From positions 14,650,001 through 14,714,000 of the forward strand of contig OU964919.1 in assembly GCA_918807975.1 (NCBI GenBank): a DNA stretch of 64,000 bases, given 5' to 3'. Of this stretch, positions 14,301-23,439 are shown one piece after another. The notes under the pieces are model-generated. The model had not been told where the DNA came from. It searched no databases and was given only the letters and a program-made list of their open reading frames with translations. Source of the DNA: Aplidium turbinatum. Its lineage: Eukaryota > Chordata > Ascidiacea > Aplousobranchia > Polyclinidae. Within the stretch, counting starts at the first letter, position 1. Every line of letters starts with the position of its first letter. A program made the position numbers and the translations under genes.

Positions 14301-15327
14301 CCCAGATCTAGGTGGAAAAACCAAGCTCTGGCATCCTTGGTCTGTGCAGACCAGCTCGACAACAAAGCGTTTCCAAGCCGGATGTATTTCGCAAGCAACA
14401 AGCCTTGTGCCAATGATAAGCTCTGTGCCCTGGTTCCTGGTTTAATTGATTAGAATAGAAAGATTAGAATTACTGCACAAACTTAGCAGAAAATGCACGC
14501 TGCACATTCAATCACCAAGACATTGGATTACCCTCGATTACCGTTACATTTGATAAAGCTTATCTAAAGATTGACAAACAAAAGAATTGGGGCATGAATG
14601 TTCTCAGCACGATCTTGTCAAATCAAAGTAACAGACAGTACACAAATGGAACTACCCAATGTGCCACATGCGTCGTCGTACAAACCCTTTTCCAAATACG
14701 ATGAATCGTGCAGTTTTCTTAAAACATAATCTTGAAGTTCACATTGGTAGGACAAACAAATCTGCTGAACATTGATGCTACATCGCAAACATGGAATCAA
14801 CCAAGTATATAGTTTGTACATTGAGAAAGTGAACTGCGAAACGTAATATAACTTGATCTCTGTCACTCTTGTGTTGACTTTTCGATCGTTCGAATGTAGT
14901 CGAGCTCGTTTGTGGTTTCGGCTCTTTACACATTTACACACATAAATCATGCACTTCTAGAAGTAGCCTACATCGAAGTAGGCTACATTGCTTACGGCTC
15001 TAAAAAGCTTTGTTTCTTCATCTTGATTTTAGCTACATCAAATATGTAAAAAGATTTTATAACTTGGCATTTTTTGCTGTACAGTGAAGATGCGTTCAAG
15101 CACGTTTTTAGATATTTTTCGTCTCAAATCGTCAATGACAACAAAATAAACTAAAAGGCTTTACAACTTTTACTTACCTTGGTTAGGTCAGAAACACTAG
15201 TTTTTGCTTCACGTTGTGTCACCAAAGTAACCGAACAAAAAAAAAGCAGCAGTGGAAACTTGTTTTGAGTTGATATCAAAACATACACAAAGCGGAAAAC
15301 GTCACAAGTAAAGCCATGGTCAATCAT
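4172..15327 (-). CDS. Short-chain dehydrogenase (SDR, BDH1/RDH type), probable pseudoenzyme
   Basis: Six minus-strand exons join in phase: 15327-15178, 13093-12991 (or from 13069), 11171-10953, 9940-9758, 6959-6825 and 4800-4172; 472 residues, stop TAG. Residues 1-50 include a hydrophobic segment (FPLLLFFCSVTLV), a likely membrane anchor. The Rossmann start is TVLITGCDIPNSYGYELA, where the family has TGCDSGFG. Later motifs are VWAVVNCAES (family VNNAG), MQVNFLGAVRVTKALLP, RVVNLSSISG and AAFAASKFALEAFSDSLRQE. The catalytic YxxxK is FxxxK (F229, K233), while the Ser 13 residues before it and the Asn of QVN are kept. The C-terminal domain (LKRVPQEIKDLYGEEYF, later VLHALVEAA and VRYFVGSLPDKML) fits BDH1/RDH members. 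It is split by about 108 Ser-rich residues (302-410), so the protein is far longer than the usual 320-340. The intact frame argues for a working gene with a changed role. Exon 1 and the exon 2 acceptor are the least certain parts. Confidence 0.82.
4911..5037 (+). repeat. Dispersed repeat, copy A
   Basis: This SDR intron segment resembles 33315-33441: both share GTTTTGTCGCTTCTACC, a diverged middle and an AATAAAAACA end. The family is unknown; it looks like a retroposed or MITE fragment. Confidence 0.35.
5088..5165 (-). repeat. tRNA-like SINE head or tRNA relic
   Basis: The minus strand shows an A-box-like TAGCAGAGTGGTTAGTG and a B-box GGATTCGATCCC about 35 bases later, the layout of a pol III promoter of tRNA type. 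No convincing acceptor stem closes, so a functional tRNA is unlikely. Confidence 0.45.
5401..5765. repeat. Unclassified palindromic-end element, copy 1
   Basis: Starts with TTGAATGCGTGAATTCAAAG and ends with the inverted form (TTTGAATTCAAGTATTCAA). The interior, for example CGGTGAAGATTCTGTGG, matches 12324-12721 over several hundred bases. It is a mobile repeat of unknown class inside the SDR intron. Confidence 0.5.
6571..6653. repeat. Palindromic MITE copy 1
   Basis: Ends in GCCAGAAAATC and GATTTGCTGGCTGG around a hairpin core with TTCAACGTCTGAAGACGTTG. Confidence 0.6.
6691..6778. repeat. Palindromic MITE copy 2
   Basis: Contains GCAGCAAATC, GACATTGATTCAACG, TTTGCAGACGTTAAAC and TTGTAAAAAT. 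It lies 37 bases from copy 1 and close to SDR exon 5. Confidence 0.45.
7577..8890. mobile_element. hAT-type DNA transposon carrying a U6 snRNA sequence
   Basis: Terminal repeats CAGGGGTCACCAACC and its inverse (GGTGACCCCTG) bound 1314 bp, flanked by the exact 8-bp target duplication ATCTAGAG (7569-7576 and 8891-8898). This is the hAT signature. Subterminal GCGGGCC motifs occur at both ends. No transposase is encoded, so the element is non-autonomous. It carries a U6 sequence at 8259-8365. It sits in the large SDR intron between exons 4 and 5. Confidence 0.9.
8259..8365 (+). ncRNA. U6: U6 spliceosomal snRNA, probable pseudogene inside a hAT
   Basis: The sequence follows metazoan U6 from the 5' stem-loop (CTTGCTTCGGCAG) through GATACAGAGAAGATTAGCAT, with the ACAGAGA box and AGC triad intact, to GATGACACGC and CGTGAAGCG. 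Against the human sequence I count about nine substitutions; several at the 5' stem would also be normal in invertebrates. The 3' end reads CATATTTCTTT instead of an unbroken T run, so pol III termination would be weak, and I see no TATA box near -30. An A-run with a short hairpin follows, which could be the tail of a LINE-mobilised retrocopy. A diverged working gene cannot be excluded. Confidence 0.88.
11725..11777. repeat. Palindromic MITE copy 3, internally deleted
   Basis: Ends CCAGCCAGTAAATTAG and GATTTGCTGACTGG flank only a short core with GCAATGTAAAAAC. Confidence 0.5.
11925..12973. mobile_element. Non-autonomous hAT in the SDR intron
   Basis: Ends CAGGGCCCGATTAACC and the inverse TTAATCAGGCCCTG; exact 8-bp duplication GCTATATG at 11917-11924 and 12974-12981. 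Its right end lies 17 bases from the donor of SDR exon 2. It contains a second repeat (12324-12721). Confidence 0.9.
12324..12721. repeat. Unclassified palindromic-end element, copy 2
   Basis: Bounded by TTGAATATATGAATTCAAAA and the inverse TTTTTGAATTCACATATTCA; interior homologous to 5401-5765. It is nested in, or part of, the hAT at 11925-12973. Confidence 0.5.
13325..14339. mobile_element. hAT element keeping only a zinc-finger region
   Basis: Ends CAGGGATGCCAG and CTGGCATCCTTG with exact 8-bp duplication GTCTGTGC (13317-13324, 14340-14347). It carries the minus-strand frame at 13449-13805 and subterminal AAAAAACCCAGAT motifs at both ends. No catalytic domain is left. Confidence 0.88.
13449..13805 (-). 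pseudogene. N-terminal zinc-finger part of a hAT transposase
   Basis: A 118-residue minus-strand frame reads YCKYCKAIL, then LLAHSKTEKHKQN, a BED/hAT-type C2H2 finger, followed by FSEHHVPFTHINHLVD and YRKAFPDSAIAKNRYE. This order is common at the N-terminus of invertebrate hAT transposases. It is intact from Met to a stop but lacks the DDE domain. It could bind the element's ends and act as a repressor, or be a simple remnant. Confidence 0.6.
14348..15177. other. SDR intron 1, remainder
   Basis: No mobile element or RNA is recognisable between the hAT at 13325-14339 and SDR exon 1. The minus-strand frame at 14618-14950 resembles nothing I know and has no supporting features. Confidence 0.35.
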
Positions 15328-15752
15328 GATGCATCTCCATGTTAAATCGACGTTTTATGAACAGCTGCCGTTGAAAATCAAGTGATAGATTTGCGTGAGT
15401 TCAAGTAAGGTTTAACTTAGTTCGCAATTAATTCTTTATATTATAATTCGCCAATTAGAAGGTGGTGAAAGGCCATTGATTGAACTTTCGCTCCAGGCTA
15501 CTAGACTGTGTGTTTAAAGTCACGCGTTTGCAAATTCGACTTAACTGTGATTTTGTAAAAAAATACCCAGACATTAAACCATAGTTACTTTGAAAAACGT
15601 AGAACCAAAATCTTTGAATTTGAAAGACGTTTAATGGTAGAGTATTAAAACGTTTAACACAATGCGCAGTTGTGCACGCATCGCAATTGAAGGTTAGAGT
15701 TACCGGTTATTTTATGAATGAATGATGAATGTAATTCTGATACATAGGGGTT

Positions 15753-16037
15753 TTGCAACACCAACGTAAAAGCAATGCAAACCGCGGTGCAAGAAATGTG
15801 CAAGCAACGTGTGAAACATCATTCCAACTAATAAAGGTTGATCACTTTACATTGTTTCAACGTTTAGCTGGGATTGTTTGGGGCGTCAAGACACTTGAAC
15901 CAGAAAAGATACCTCCCAAACTGAGTCGCAAAAATACTCGCCTCGCTTTTGAAGAAGATTTAAACAAATACTTCGAGCAAACAGTCGTTTCGATTGATTA
16001 CACACCATCGTACACATCCAGCAAACATTTCAAATAA
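15753..16037 (+). CDS. Unrecognised 94-residue open frame
   Basis: The frame runs from an ATG to TAA and encodes a moderately complex peptide with GIVWGVKTLEPEKIPPKLS and LAFEEDLNKYFEQTVVSID. I do not recognise it. It lies 426 bases upstream of the SDR start and is divergent from it. It could be an exon of a small gene, a transposon remnant or chance. No flanking exons were found. Confidence 0.2.
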   Translation: MQHQRKSNANRGARNVQATCETSFQLIKVDHFTLFQRLAGIVWGVKTLEPEKIPPKLSRKNTRLAFEEDLNKYFEQTVVSIDYTPSYTSSKHFK

Positions 16038-16297
16038 ACTGTGCACTTCACGTTTAGTCGCCAATAGACAAAGATCATCGACAAAACGAATTAGTGAACA
16101 TCTTGCCACAGGGACTACGAAAACATAAATTACAGTACAAGGCTTCGCTAGAATTGAAAAGAAATAATTTACTAACTGAAAGATGGTATGCCTTTCGATA
16201 TCAATCTGCCACATGATGAAGTTGCTTTTGATTAGTTGTATATAAAGCCACTAATCTTCAAATATAATCATAAATTAGTGTAGCCACCGGCGCCGAG

Positions 16298-16550
16298 TCC
16301 CGGGCGCAACTTTTGAAAAGGTACCATTATAAAATCCCCTTTCAACCTTGTTTGGTGATTGCCCAGAAAAAAGAGCAACAGCAGTGGTGGGAATCAAACC
16401 CACGTCATTGTAATGACTACCACCGCCCTAACCCAATGCGCCAAGCCAGCCGATGGTGAACCAATGATTAAACTGAGCTAGGATATACGTTTTCTTTTGT
16501 TGCTCAAAGGGGATTTTTTTATGGTACCTTTTACAAAGTTGCGTCCCGGG
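16298..16550. mobile_element. Hairpin element enclosing a tRNA-like sequence
   Basis: Arms of about 48 bases (CCCGGGCGCAACTTTTGAAA on the left; inverted GGTACCTTTTACAAAGTTGC on the right) enclose about 150 bases. The minus strand of the middle (about 16381-16455) has an A-box-like TTGGCGCATTGGGTTAGG and a B-box GGGTTTGATTCCC. No clear target duplication was found. Confidence 0.6.
16381..16455 (-). tRNA. tRNA-like sequence (A and B boxes), probably a relic
   Basis: D-arm-like and T-arm-like sequences with pol III boxes are clear on the minus strand, but I cannot close a standard 5-bp anticodon stem. It is more likely a tRNA pseudogene or SINE head than a working tRNA. Confidence 0.35.
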
Positions 16551-16917
16551 CGGGCGGGCCGCGCCCGCCGGACATTTCAGGAATTAAAAAAAAATTTAAT
16601 GCAATTTTAAGTCCCAAAATTTCTGTAACCATCTGCGACCTTCTGATACTAGCCTACTTACCTTATTCGCAGGGTTTTGTCGCCATATGATAGGCCCTAC
16701 TAGACCTACTAATTAAGCGATTAGTTTTCGTCAACTATTGCCATTGTTACATTCATGCAACGTTAAGCAACGTTGATTCGCCGTTAAACGAGCAAAAGTG
16801 ACCAGCCGCGCCGTTTGTCTCCACTCTGCCACTCGTAGCCCAGTGCTATAAATCAAGTAAATTGCGCAAACCTGTGAGGAACTTCATTCGCGGCAAAAGT
16901 CTGACCGCAATTTCCAC

Positions 16918-16985
16918 TGCTTTTACATCGTTTTAACATCACCAGATGTTAAATCGGTGTAAAAACTGTAGCATTGTTTTTCAAA
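16918..16985. repeat. Palindromic MITE copy 4
   Basis: Core TTTTACATCGTTTTAACATC pairs with GATGTTAAATCGGTGTAAAA; the outer ends are decayed. Confidence 0.5.
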
Positions 16986-17072
16986 GGAGTAATTTTCTCT
17001 CAAACCACCTAATCAATTAACTCTGCTGCCAAAATGCTCTTTTTTGTCGTCTTCAATCATCACAGTTGCGTC

Positions 17073-18457
17073 CAGGGTTGCCAGATGGCCTTTTTTTAGG
17101 CCAAATTCCAGAAAACTGGCCTTTTTTAATTGCAGTTGGCCTACAAAAATTGATGCAAACAAGGCCAGAAAATCTGGCCTTATTTGGCCCTTTTTATGGC
17201 TGCAAGTTTTGACCGGTTTAGAAAGTATTATTTTAAGGAAATTCAATTTCAATTGTAATATAAAAGTATCACTTATCATCACTTAGAGCCTGACCTATAT
17301 GATATTCGTTTTAATTTTAATTAGTGAGTAGAGACATTGGTAGAGAGTAGAGAATGTGTTAGCGGTGGACAGGGCGGTTCTATTAAGTTGCACCTGCCGT
17401 AAACCGTAAAGTATACACTTGCCTTGTTTGTTAATGTGATGTGTTTGCATTCCATTTGTGCAATTTTGTCGTATTTTGTTTGCTGCTAAATAATTTTAAA
17501 ACCGAGTATTAGTTTTAGTTCTTATGACATCTTAAACGTATTGATTTCGTACTGGGTTGGTCTGTGAATAAGTTTATTATAAAAGCCTACGACAACACAT
17601 TTCACTGATTTTTGAACACTCCACGTTTACTTCTGATCCGGTTTGCAATACGCAAAATGCTACAGAACGACAGGAAATCTTTGCATTCGTTTATTTTTGA
17701 TTTTTTAGATTCGTGGTTTTAAACTTCTATACATCAAATAAGCTGGGTTTTTTTTGCTGAGACTTTTCGGTCATTTGTTCGAAATGACTTGAAAAAATTC
17801 GGTCATTTTTTATTTATTTCGATCATTTTTAGTCATTTTTGGTCATTAATAGTCAATTGACTATATATTTTTTCGGACATTTTGACCGAATTGACTACAT
17901 TTTTTTCGGACATTTTGCTAAAAAATCGGTCAATGACCGATAAATGACCAAAAAAAAAACCAGCAAATAAGTTTTGATGTGAGTGAAGGCTATATTTTAT
18001 ATTGTTATTGAATTTTATACATTCTTTAGTTGATACAAACAGTGTTTTATTTTAATAATTCTTCTGTAGTCATATATAGCCCTGAAAATAGTTTCCAATC
18101 TTGTAGTTGTAGACATCCCTGGTACATATACTCAATAAGACAAATTCATGCTTATTGCTTAGCTAGATGTTCCGAATAGCACTGTTCATGAATTGAAGTA
18201 ATAGTGGTTTCTAGTTTATCTGCTACTACAGTAATTTTTCATTAATCAAATTATGCAAACGAACCGGTCATTATGCTCTGACAGTGCTAAATTATTATCT
18301 GTCATATTTAATCGTAAAATGGCATTTTCAAAAAATTATTTCAATTAAGTTGTTAGCGTTTATTTAGCCTTAGAAGTAAATAAAAAATTTGGCCTTTTTT
18401 TGGCCTTATTTTATAATGGATTTGGCCTTACTATAGCTTGAGTATCTGGCAACCCTG
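17073..18457. mobile_element. Non-autonomous hAT with GGCC-T repeats
   Basis: Ends CAGGGTTGCCAGAT and ATCTGGCAACCCTG; exact 8-bp duplication GTTGCGTC (17065-17072, 18458-18465). Subterminal TTGGCCTTTTTT motifs recur at both ends. It is interrupted by the 221-bp element at 17743-17963. Confidence 0.9.
17743..17963. mobile_element. Small nested element with GGTCATTT repeats
   Basis: Ends CTGGGTTTTTTTTGC and AAAAAAAAAACCAG with exact 8-bp duplication CAAATAAG. The interior is almost wholly copies of GGTCATTT and its inverse, so the entire element can fold. It is nested in the hAT at 17073-18457. Confidence 0.85.
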
Positions 18458-18684
18458 GTTGCGTCTGTTATGTCACTGATATTAAACTGTGCACACCTGT
18501 TGGTTTGGCCGGATGAAACCGTTGGTTGGCATTAGTTGCAATTCAGCTCCTTCGTTATATACGTAACTGTTCTAATTGTGGATTCAATGTAACCTCGGTT
18601 CAATAGCGCAGTTTATCGCTAGATGGCTTCTCGGGAGCTGAATTGCCATAAAATCGTTTCTGCGTTGCATTACCATGATTACAG

Positions 18685-20260
18685 CAGGCCTCGAAATTCA
18701 CGGCGGACACGGCGGACATGTCCGCCGTCACAGCATGTGATGTCCGCGGGAAGTACCCTCTAGATCGGTCATATTTGTCCGCCGAGAAATATCGCAGAAA
18801 CTAGCGATACAAATCGTCATTGCATAGCACGAACAACTGTTGCAAGAATATAATTTGCGCTGGGAATGCGAAATTATCGCATTCCAAGCGCGCATCTAGA
18901 AAAAGTTAATACTGTATCTTTTAGCTTCCATTCAAGCAGAAAAACTTTCGAATTTTACGTTGCTTTAACGATTGATGACATTGAATCAGCGTAACAAAGG
19001 TGAATTTTTTGCTAAGAATCGATGGGAGTACCGGTACTTCTACACTAATCACGCGCAACTTAGTTCAAGTCTTACGTCACAATGTCTGGCTTTGATCTCC
19101 GAGTAATATTGATAAGGCAAGGTTGGTTACAAAGTTAGATTATAAGAGTAGGCTACTACAGCAAGATGCAGCAAAACTTAAGTTTTGGTATTACAGTAAG
19201 AAAGAAAAGGTCCAGGGAAAATTCTGAAAGTGAGAATGAGGGCGATGAACCTACTACTAGGAAATTTAGTGGTGATAGACGCATATATTAAATGAACAAC
19301 GAATGTAAGGATTAGCTTTGTCCAAGATCACAACATATCGTTTACCCCAAGCCATCAATTTCCGATCATCAAGGCCATCAACAATATGAGTGACAACGAA
19401 AAAAATCAAAAGAGGTTGTTTGAAATCGCATATTTCATCGCTAAAGAAGAGCTCGCATTTACGTTTTTCCTTCAACTAGCCGGTCTGGAGAAAAGACACG
19501 GAATAGATCTCGGTATCACGTATCTTAACGACAAGCACTGATCTCGTGGAGATTGGCGCACGTCTTTGAAGATCGATGTTATTGAAGCTCTAATCATGCG
19601 CATATGTTTGAATGGCCTTGACTGCGCTGATTATAACTCCGAGCCTGCCGTGGTCTCGTGGAATACTGATACTATTTTGAAAAGGCGACCGCATCATGGA
19701 GAGTGGAAAAATAATTGTGCTTTTTCTAATGTTTTGTTTATTCTTTTCGTCACTTTCGCTCACATAACATGTAAAAATAAACCTAAAGAAAAAAGCCTAT
19801 AGTGAAACTTTGCACATCAGAAAATAGTAGCGTTACGCGTTAGAGTTTTCCGACTCGTGCCCAGAGCATTGTGACGCAAGAAGCCACACGACCTCGTTCG
19901 GCGGAAGTTAATCAGTTATGCGGCGTATTATTTTTTTATTATTTATTTGCATCAGACACAAAAAGTCCATAGAATTCAAATTTTTAACAATCATCATCAT
20001 CATATTTAGTAGCTACACGGCGTCAAGCGCACGTTGTTGGTCTGATGAAAGCCTTTCAGAGTAACTTTGCTGAAATTTTAAAAAGCCTAAACCGTAGCTA
20101 TGATTCTCAAATGGCGAAGATTTATCAAGATAAAGGGATTAAGTATGACGATCGACGTTAAAACTGGTGTGTCCGCCGTGAGACTTAATTTGTCCGCCGA
20201 GATAGCTGCTCAGACCGGACACGTTTGTCCGCCGTCAACAAAAACGAATTTCGAGGCCTG
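18685..20260. mobile_element. hAT-like element, 5-bp target duplication
   Basis: Ends CAGGCCTCGAAATTCACGG and the inverse GAATTTCGAGGCCTG; 5-bp duplication TACAG on both sides, as in the hAT lineage that duplicates 5 bp. Many copies of TGTCCGCCG lie within 150 bases of each end, a likely transposase-binding array. A transposase fragment lies inside at 19386-19535. Confidence 0.8.
19386..19535 (+). pseudogene. hAT transposase fragment
   Basis: A plus-strand frame reads MSDNEKNQKRLFEIAYFIA, then KEELAFTFFLQLAGLEKRHG. This resembles the segment of C17orf113/ZNF862-type hAT proteins that starts the catalytic part. The rest is missing. Confidence 0.6.
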
Positions 20261-20610
20261 TACAGCATCTTGTATCTTATCTGTGCGCCCGCTAAGAGCG
20301 ACTTATCGTATGAACCCACCGATGTATTGTGTGTGTGTTATCGTGTTGTATCAACAATAGTAATGTAATTATGAAACTAGTACAGTATTGCAGTTTTCGT
20401 CCCGCAACCCGCACATACCAATCACAAAAAATATGCGGAACTGAATTACCAGGACCAGACGTTGTTGCGAACCAATTATATTTATTACCGTACTTGTTTC
20501 CAAATCGTGTTAGAGGAGACATAGACTTAAATGTAAAACTAAGCTAGCCCAACAACCGAGCAAAATCGCCCTTTTGAAAAACGCACAAAATAACCTTTAT
20601 GACGTGACAG

Positions 20611-20888
20611 CAGGCGCGGATTTATGGGGGGGGCCAGGGGGCCCGGGCCCCCCGAAATTTTGTGAAAAATTGTATGTTTCCGTATCAAATGGTTTGATAT
20701 GCTTCTAAACAGCTGATATTAGGCCCTCGGCATCACAATTGATGAAAATGGTTGTTTTAATGTCTATTTTCTAGCATATCGTATATGTCGTAGTATCATT
20801 GTTCATATCTGTTTAGCTTTTTCTTTCTTTTTAATTGATTTTCAAATTTTCTGGCCCCCCCCGAAAAAAACTCTTAGATTTGCGCCTG
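20611..20888. mobile_element. Short hAT MITE (CAGGCGCGGAT family), copy 1
   Basis: Ends CAGGCGCGGATTTATGGGGG and TTAGATTTGCGCCTG; exact 8-bp duplication CGTGACAG (20603-20610, 20889-20896); 278 bp. The same family recurs at 26428-27525, with a shared interior around GTAGTATCATTGTTCATATC. Confidence 0.92.
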
Positions 20889-21194
20889 CGTGACAGTACG
20901 TTCGCCCGCCCAGCTATTTTGAAAACTCGGCGCCTATGAGTGTAGCATTGGGAGAGAAGTAACTTTACAATCATAAATTACGCACTTGCAACTGAAATGT
21001 ACCACATTATTTGTAGAGTTGCAGGCACTTTGGCTGAAGTCGCCATTGGGTAAAAAGTTGAAATGTACATATCAAAAAGCGATAATACCTCTATCTCTGT
21101 TTTGAAGTATTTCAGAATAGATGCCCATTAAATGTTTATTAAAGTTATCAACGCACCAAAAGTGACCACTACGCTGCGTAGTTCACTCCACTCT

Positions 21195-21255
21195 GCTAAC
21201 CAATCGCTGAATCAACGTTGAATCAATGTAAAAATGACAACTTTTGATGTCTGGG
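21195..21255. repeat. Palindromic MITE copy 5
   Basis: Truncated: AACGTTGAATCAATGTAAAA followed by a decayed end reading TGTCTGGGAG. Confidence 0.45.
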
Positions 21256-21910
21256 AGTAGACAACAAATCATCGAAAATCCTACCACCCAATTAGTGACA
21301 TTTTTGCTGATACGCTGCTCAGTGCTCAACTCAATGCCAACTGCTGCAAAATAAACTTTTTTGAATCTCTTGGGATCATTGGAGCTGACACGCAAGTTAC
21401 TATAGTCGGGCGAACATTTTGAAGCCGTCATTTCAACGAAGACGTTAATACGACGTTGAGAAACATGAAAATACAAGCCAGATGCGACATGACGCTGCAA
21501 ATCGAGGAACTGGGAAAGGAGCCATCGTCTGCTCGTTGCAAATCCATTTTTCAGAATTAATTTGAAACTGCATTGCTGACGATAAGCATTAGGTTAATTT
21601 CGTTTCGTGTTGCCTCGACATTAAAGTATTTTTGTTTTGTTATACTGATCGTCCAAAACAAAAATGTTCGGAAACGAAATTTCGTTTAATATCGATACAA
21701 AATTTGCCTTGGTTTGCGTCCGAATTAATTTTTGTGTAAATATGTTATGTTTCATTTCGAACCGTTTTTCATAAAGTAAAATTTCGTTTCGTTCAATCAA
21801 GACACAAAATTGTTTCAAGCAGCCCTACCATCAAAACATTATTTTCAAGTTAGCAAACCTTCAGACCTCAGTCTTGAGATAAAAAAGTTATACATAGATT
21901 CGTCATATCG

Positions 21911-21995
21911 CAGCTGGCAAAATCACTCCTTTTTTACATTAATTTAACAACTACAGACGTTGAATCAATGCAAAAACGGTCAATTTAGCAGCTTG
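21911..21995. repeat. Palindromic MITE copy 6
   Basis: CAGCTGGCAAAATCAC start, TTACATTAATTTAAC and GACGTTGAATCAATGCAAAA arms, AGCAGCTTG end. Confidence 0.55.
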
Positions 21996-23439
21996 AATAG
22001 CAGTGAAGATCGTATGAATGTGCGAGCTGTGTGATATTAAATCTTTATGAACAAAACTTTGCAAGCATAACCTCATTTAAAACTTTACAAGCAAATTACT
22101 TAATCCGGTAGTTACAGGGTTCAACGAAGCAAAATGGTAAACAGAAGTTTACGAGGAACTCAACTACTGATATAAATGAATATTTTGTTCAAACAACACT
22201 CGATTTTTCAAGATAAAAGCATGTGACATTTTAACGCGTTGTCAAGACTCAGACCTATTTCTCCTTTCGGCAGGAGACACTCAAGTGCCAAAACGTGTTC
22301 GTCGTCATCCAAATGGAGGAACTTATCAAAAGGGGAAAAGCAAATATTGTTATTTCAGCCACAGAATCTAAGTTATCAAATGTTACACTGTCAGATCGCT
22401 GATACGCGTGCAGCATAAGATTACTTGTGGTCCAAGCTGCTGCATTGCATTATGATCACCTAGAAAAGAAATAAGATTTAAAAAAAGCCACTAACAACCT
22501 GCTTATGCTTTCAATGTAAACTCAGGCATAGGAATGTGAAATGACGTTCAGCACAACATAGTAATAAAATAAACCATTCATAATACTGTATTTTTCATGA
22601 ACTGTGACTGCAGTTGCAGCTTATACCAAGCTCATTGCGACAGCGTTGGCAGCAGAGACAATACAACAGAGTGAGGAACAAAAATTGGCTAGTATGCCTA
22701 ATAATCATAAGCAGCTGCTCTTATTCTGCCATGTCATTGAGGCTACTGGTAAGCCACAGCTGCTTGCTCTCGATGGGGTTTGAACCAATCACCTTCATAG
22801 CGTCAGTGAGCCGCCTTCGTCATCACGACAGAATTCAAATCGAGACAATTATGTATATTCAGCCAACCTTACATTGCCAAAAATAAACAATTCAGAAAAT
22901 ACCGAAATTTCTGAGGATTGTAGTTTTTTTTTTCAAACGGCGAGGCACAAGCCAATCAAGTTTCCCAATTAAATCCAGTACTTTTACAGCAGTCACCTAC
23001 AGTCTGAATTGCTAGTTCAATCTTTCTACATTATCTACAACTACCAGTCCCTAAACGTGTCTTTTCACTGCTCAACACCTTTAAAACACCATCTCAATCA
23101 CACAACTGCCAAAGTTACTTCTGTGACCTACCAACTTCGTATACCTCAACCTTAATAAATTAAACCAATCAGATTTGAAGTCACAACACATTTCAAAACA
23201 AAACGTTAATCAATGCGGTAACGCACAACGTTGTAGACTCACATACAAAAACAACTTTTGACTTCAACAAATGAGAAATGGCTGACTCAACGATTCACTC
23301 AATCACCTCAAGGAAAAAAGGCGACTGGTTTTCAACTACGTCATCAACCGCAAAAGAAAAAAAATGGCCTGTTGAACGAGTGAGCGCATCAATTCATTCA
23401 TTACACACGCACGAGTCGTCTTTGATAGTCAGGGGCATT
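21996..23439. other. Gene-free stretch
   Basis: The only feature is a weak tRNA-like patch on the minus strand near 22757-22815, with B-box GGTTCAAACCCC and a doubtful A-box. Otherwise I see AT-rich sequence without recognisable coding or mobile structure. Confidence 0.35.

Noticed and set aside
15960-16214. RFVDDLCLLA resembling a reverse transcriptase catalytic box
   Set aside because: No other reverse transcriptase block is nearby in any frame, so a chance match is likelier.
22757-22815. Possible tRNA on the minus strand
   Set aside because: Only the B-box is convincing; the A-box and stems do not hold.
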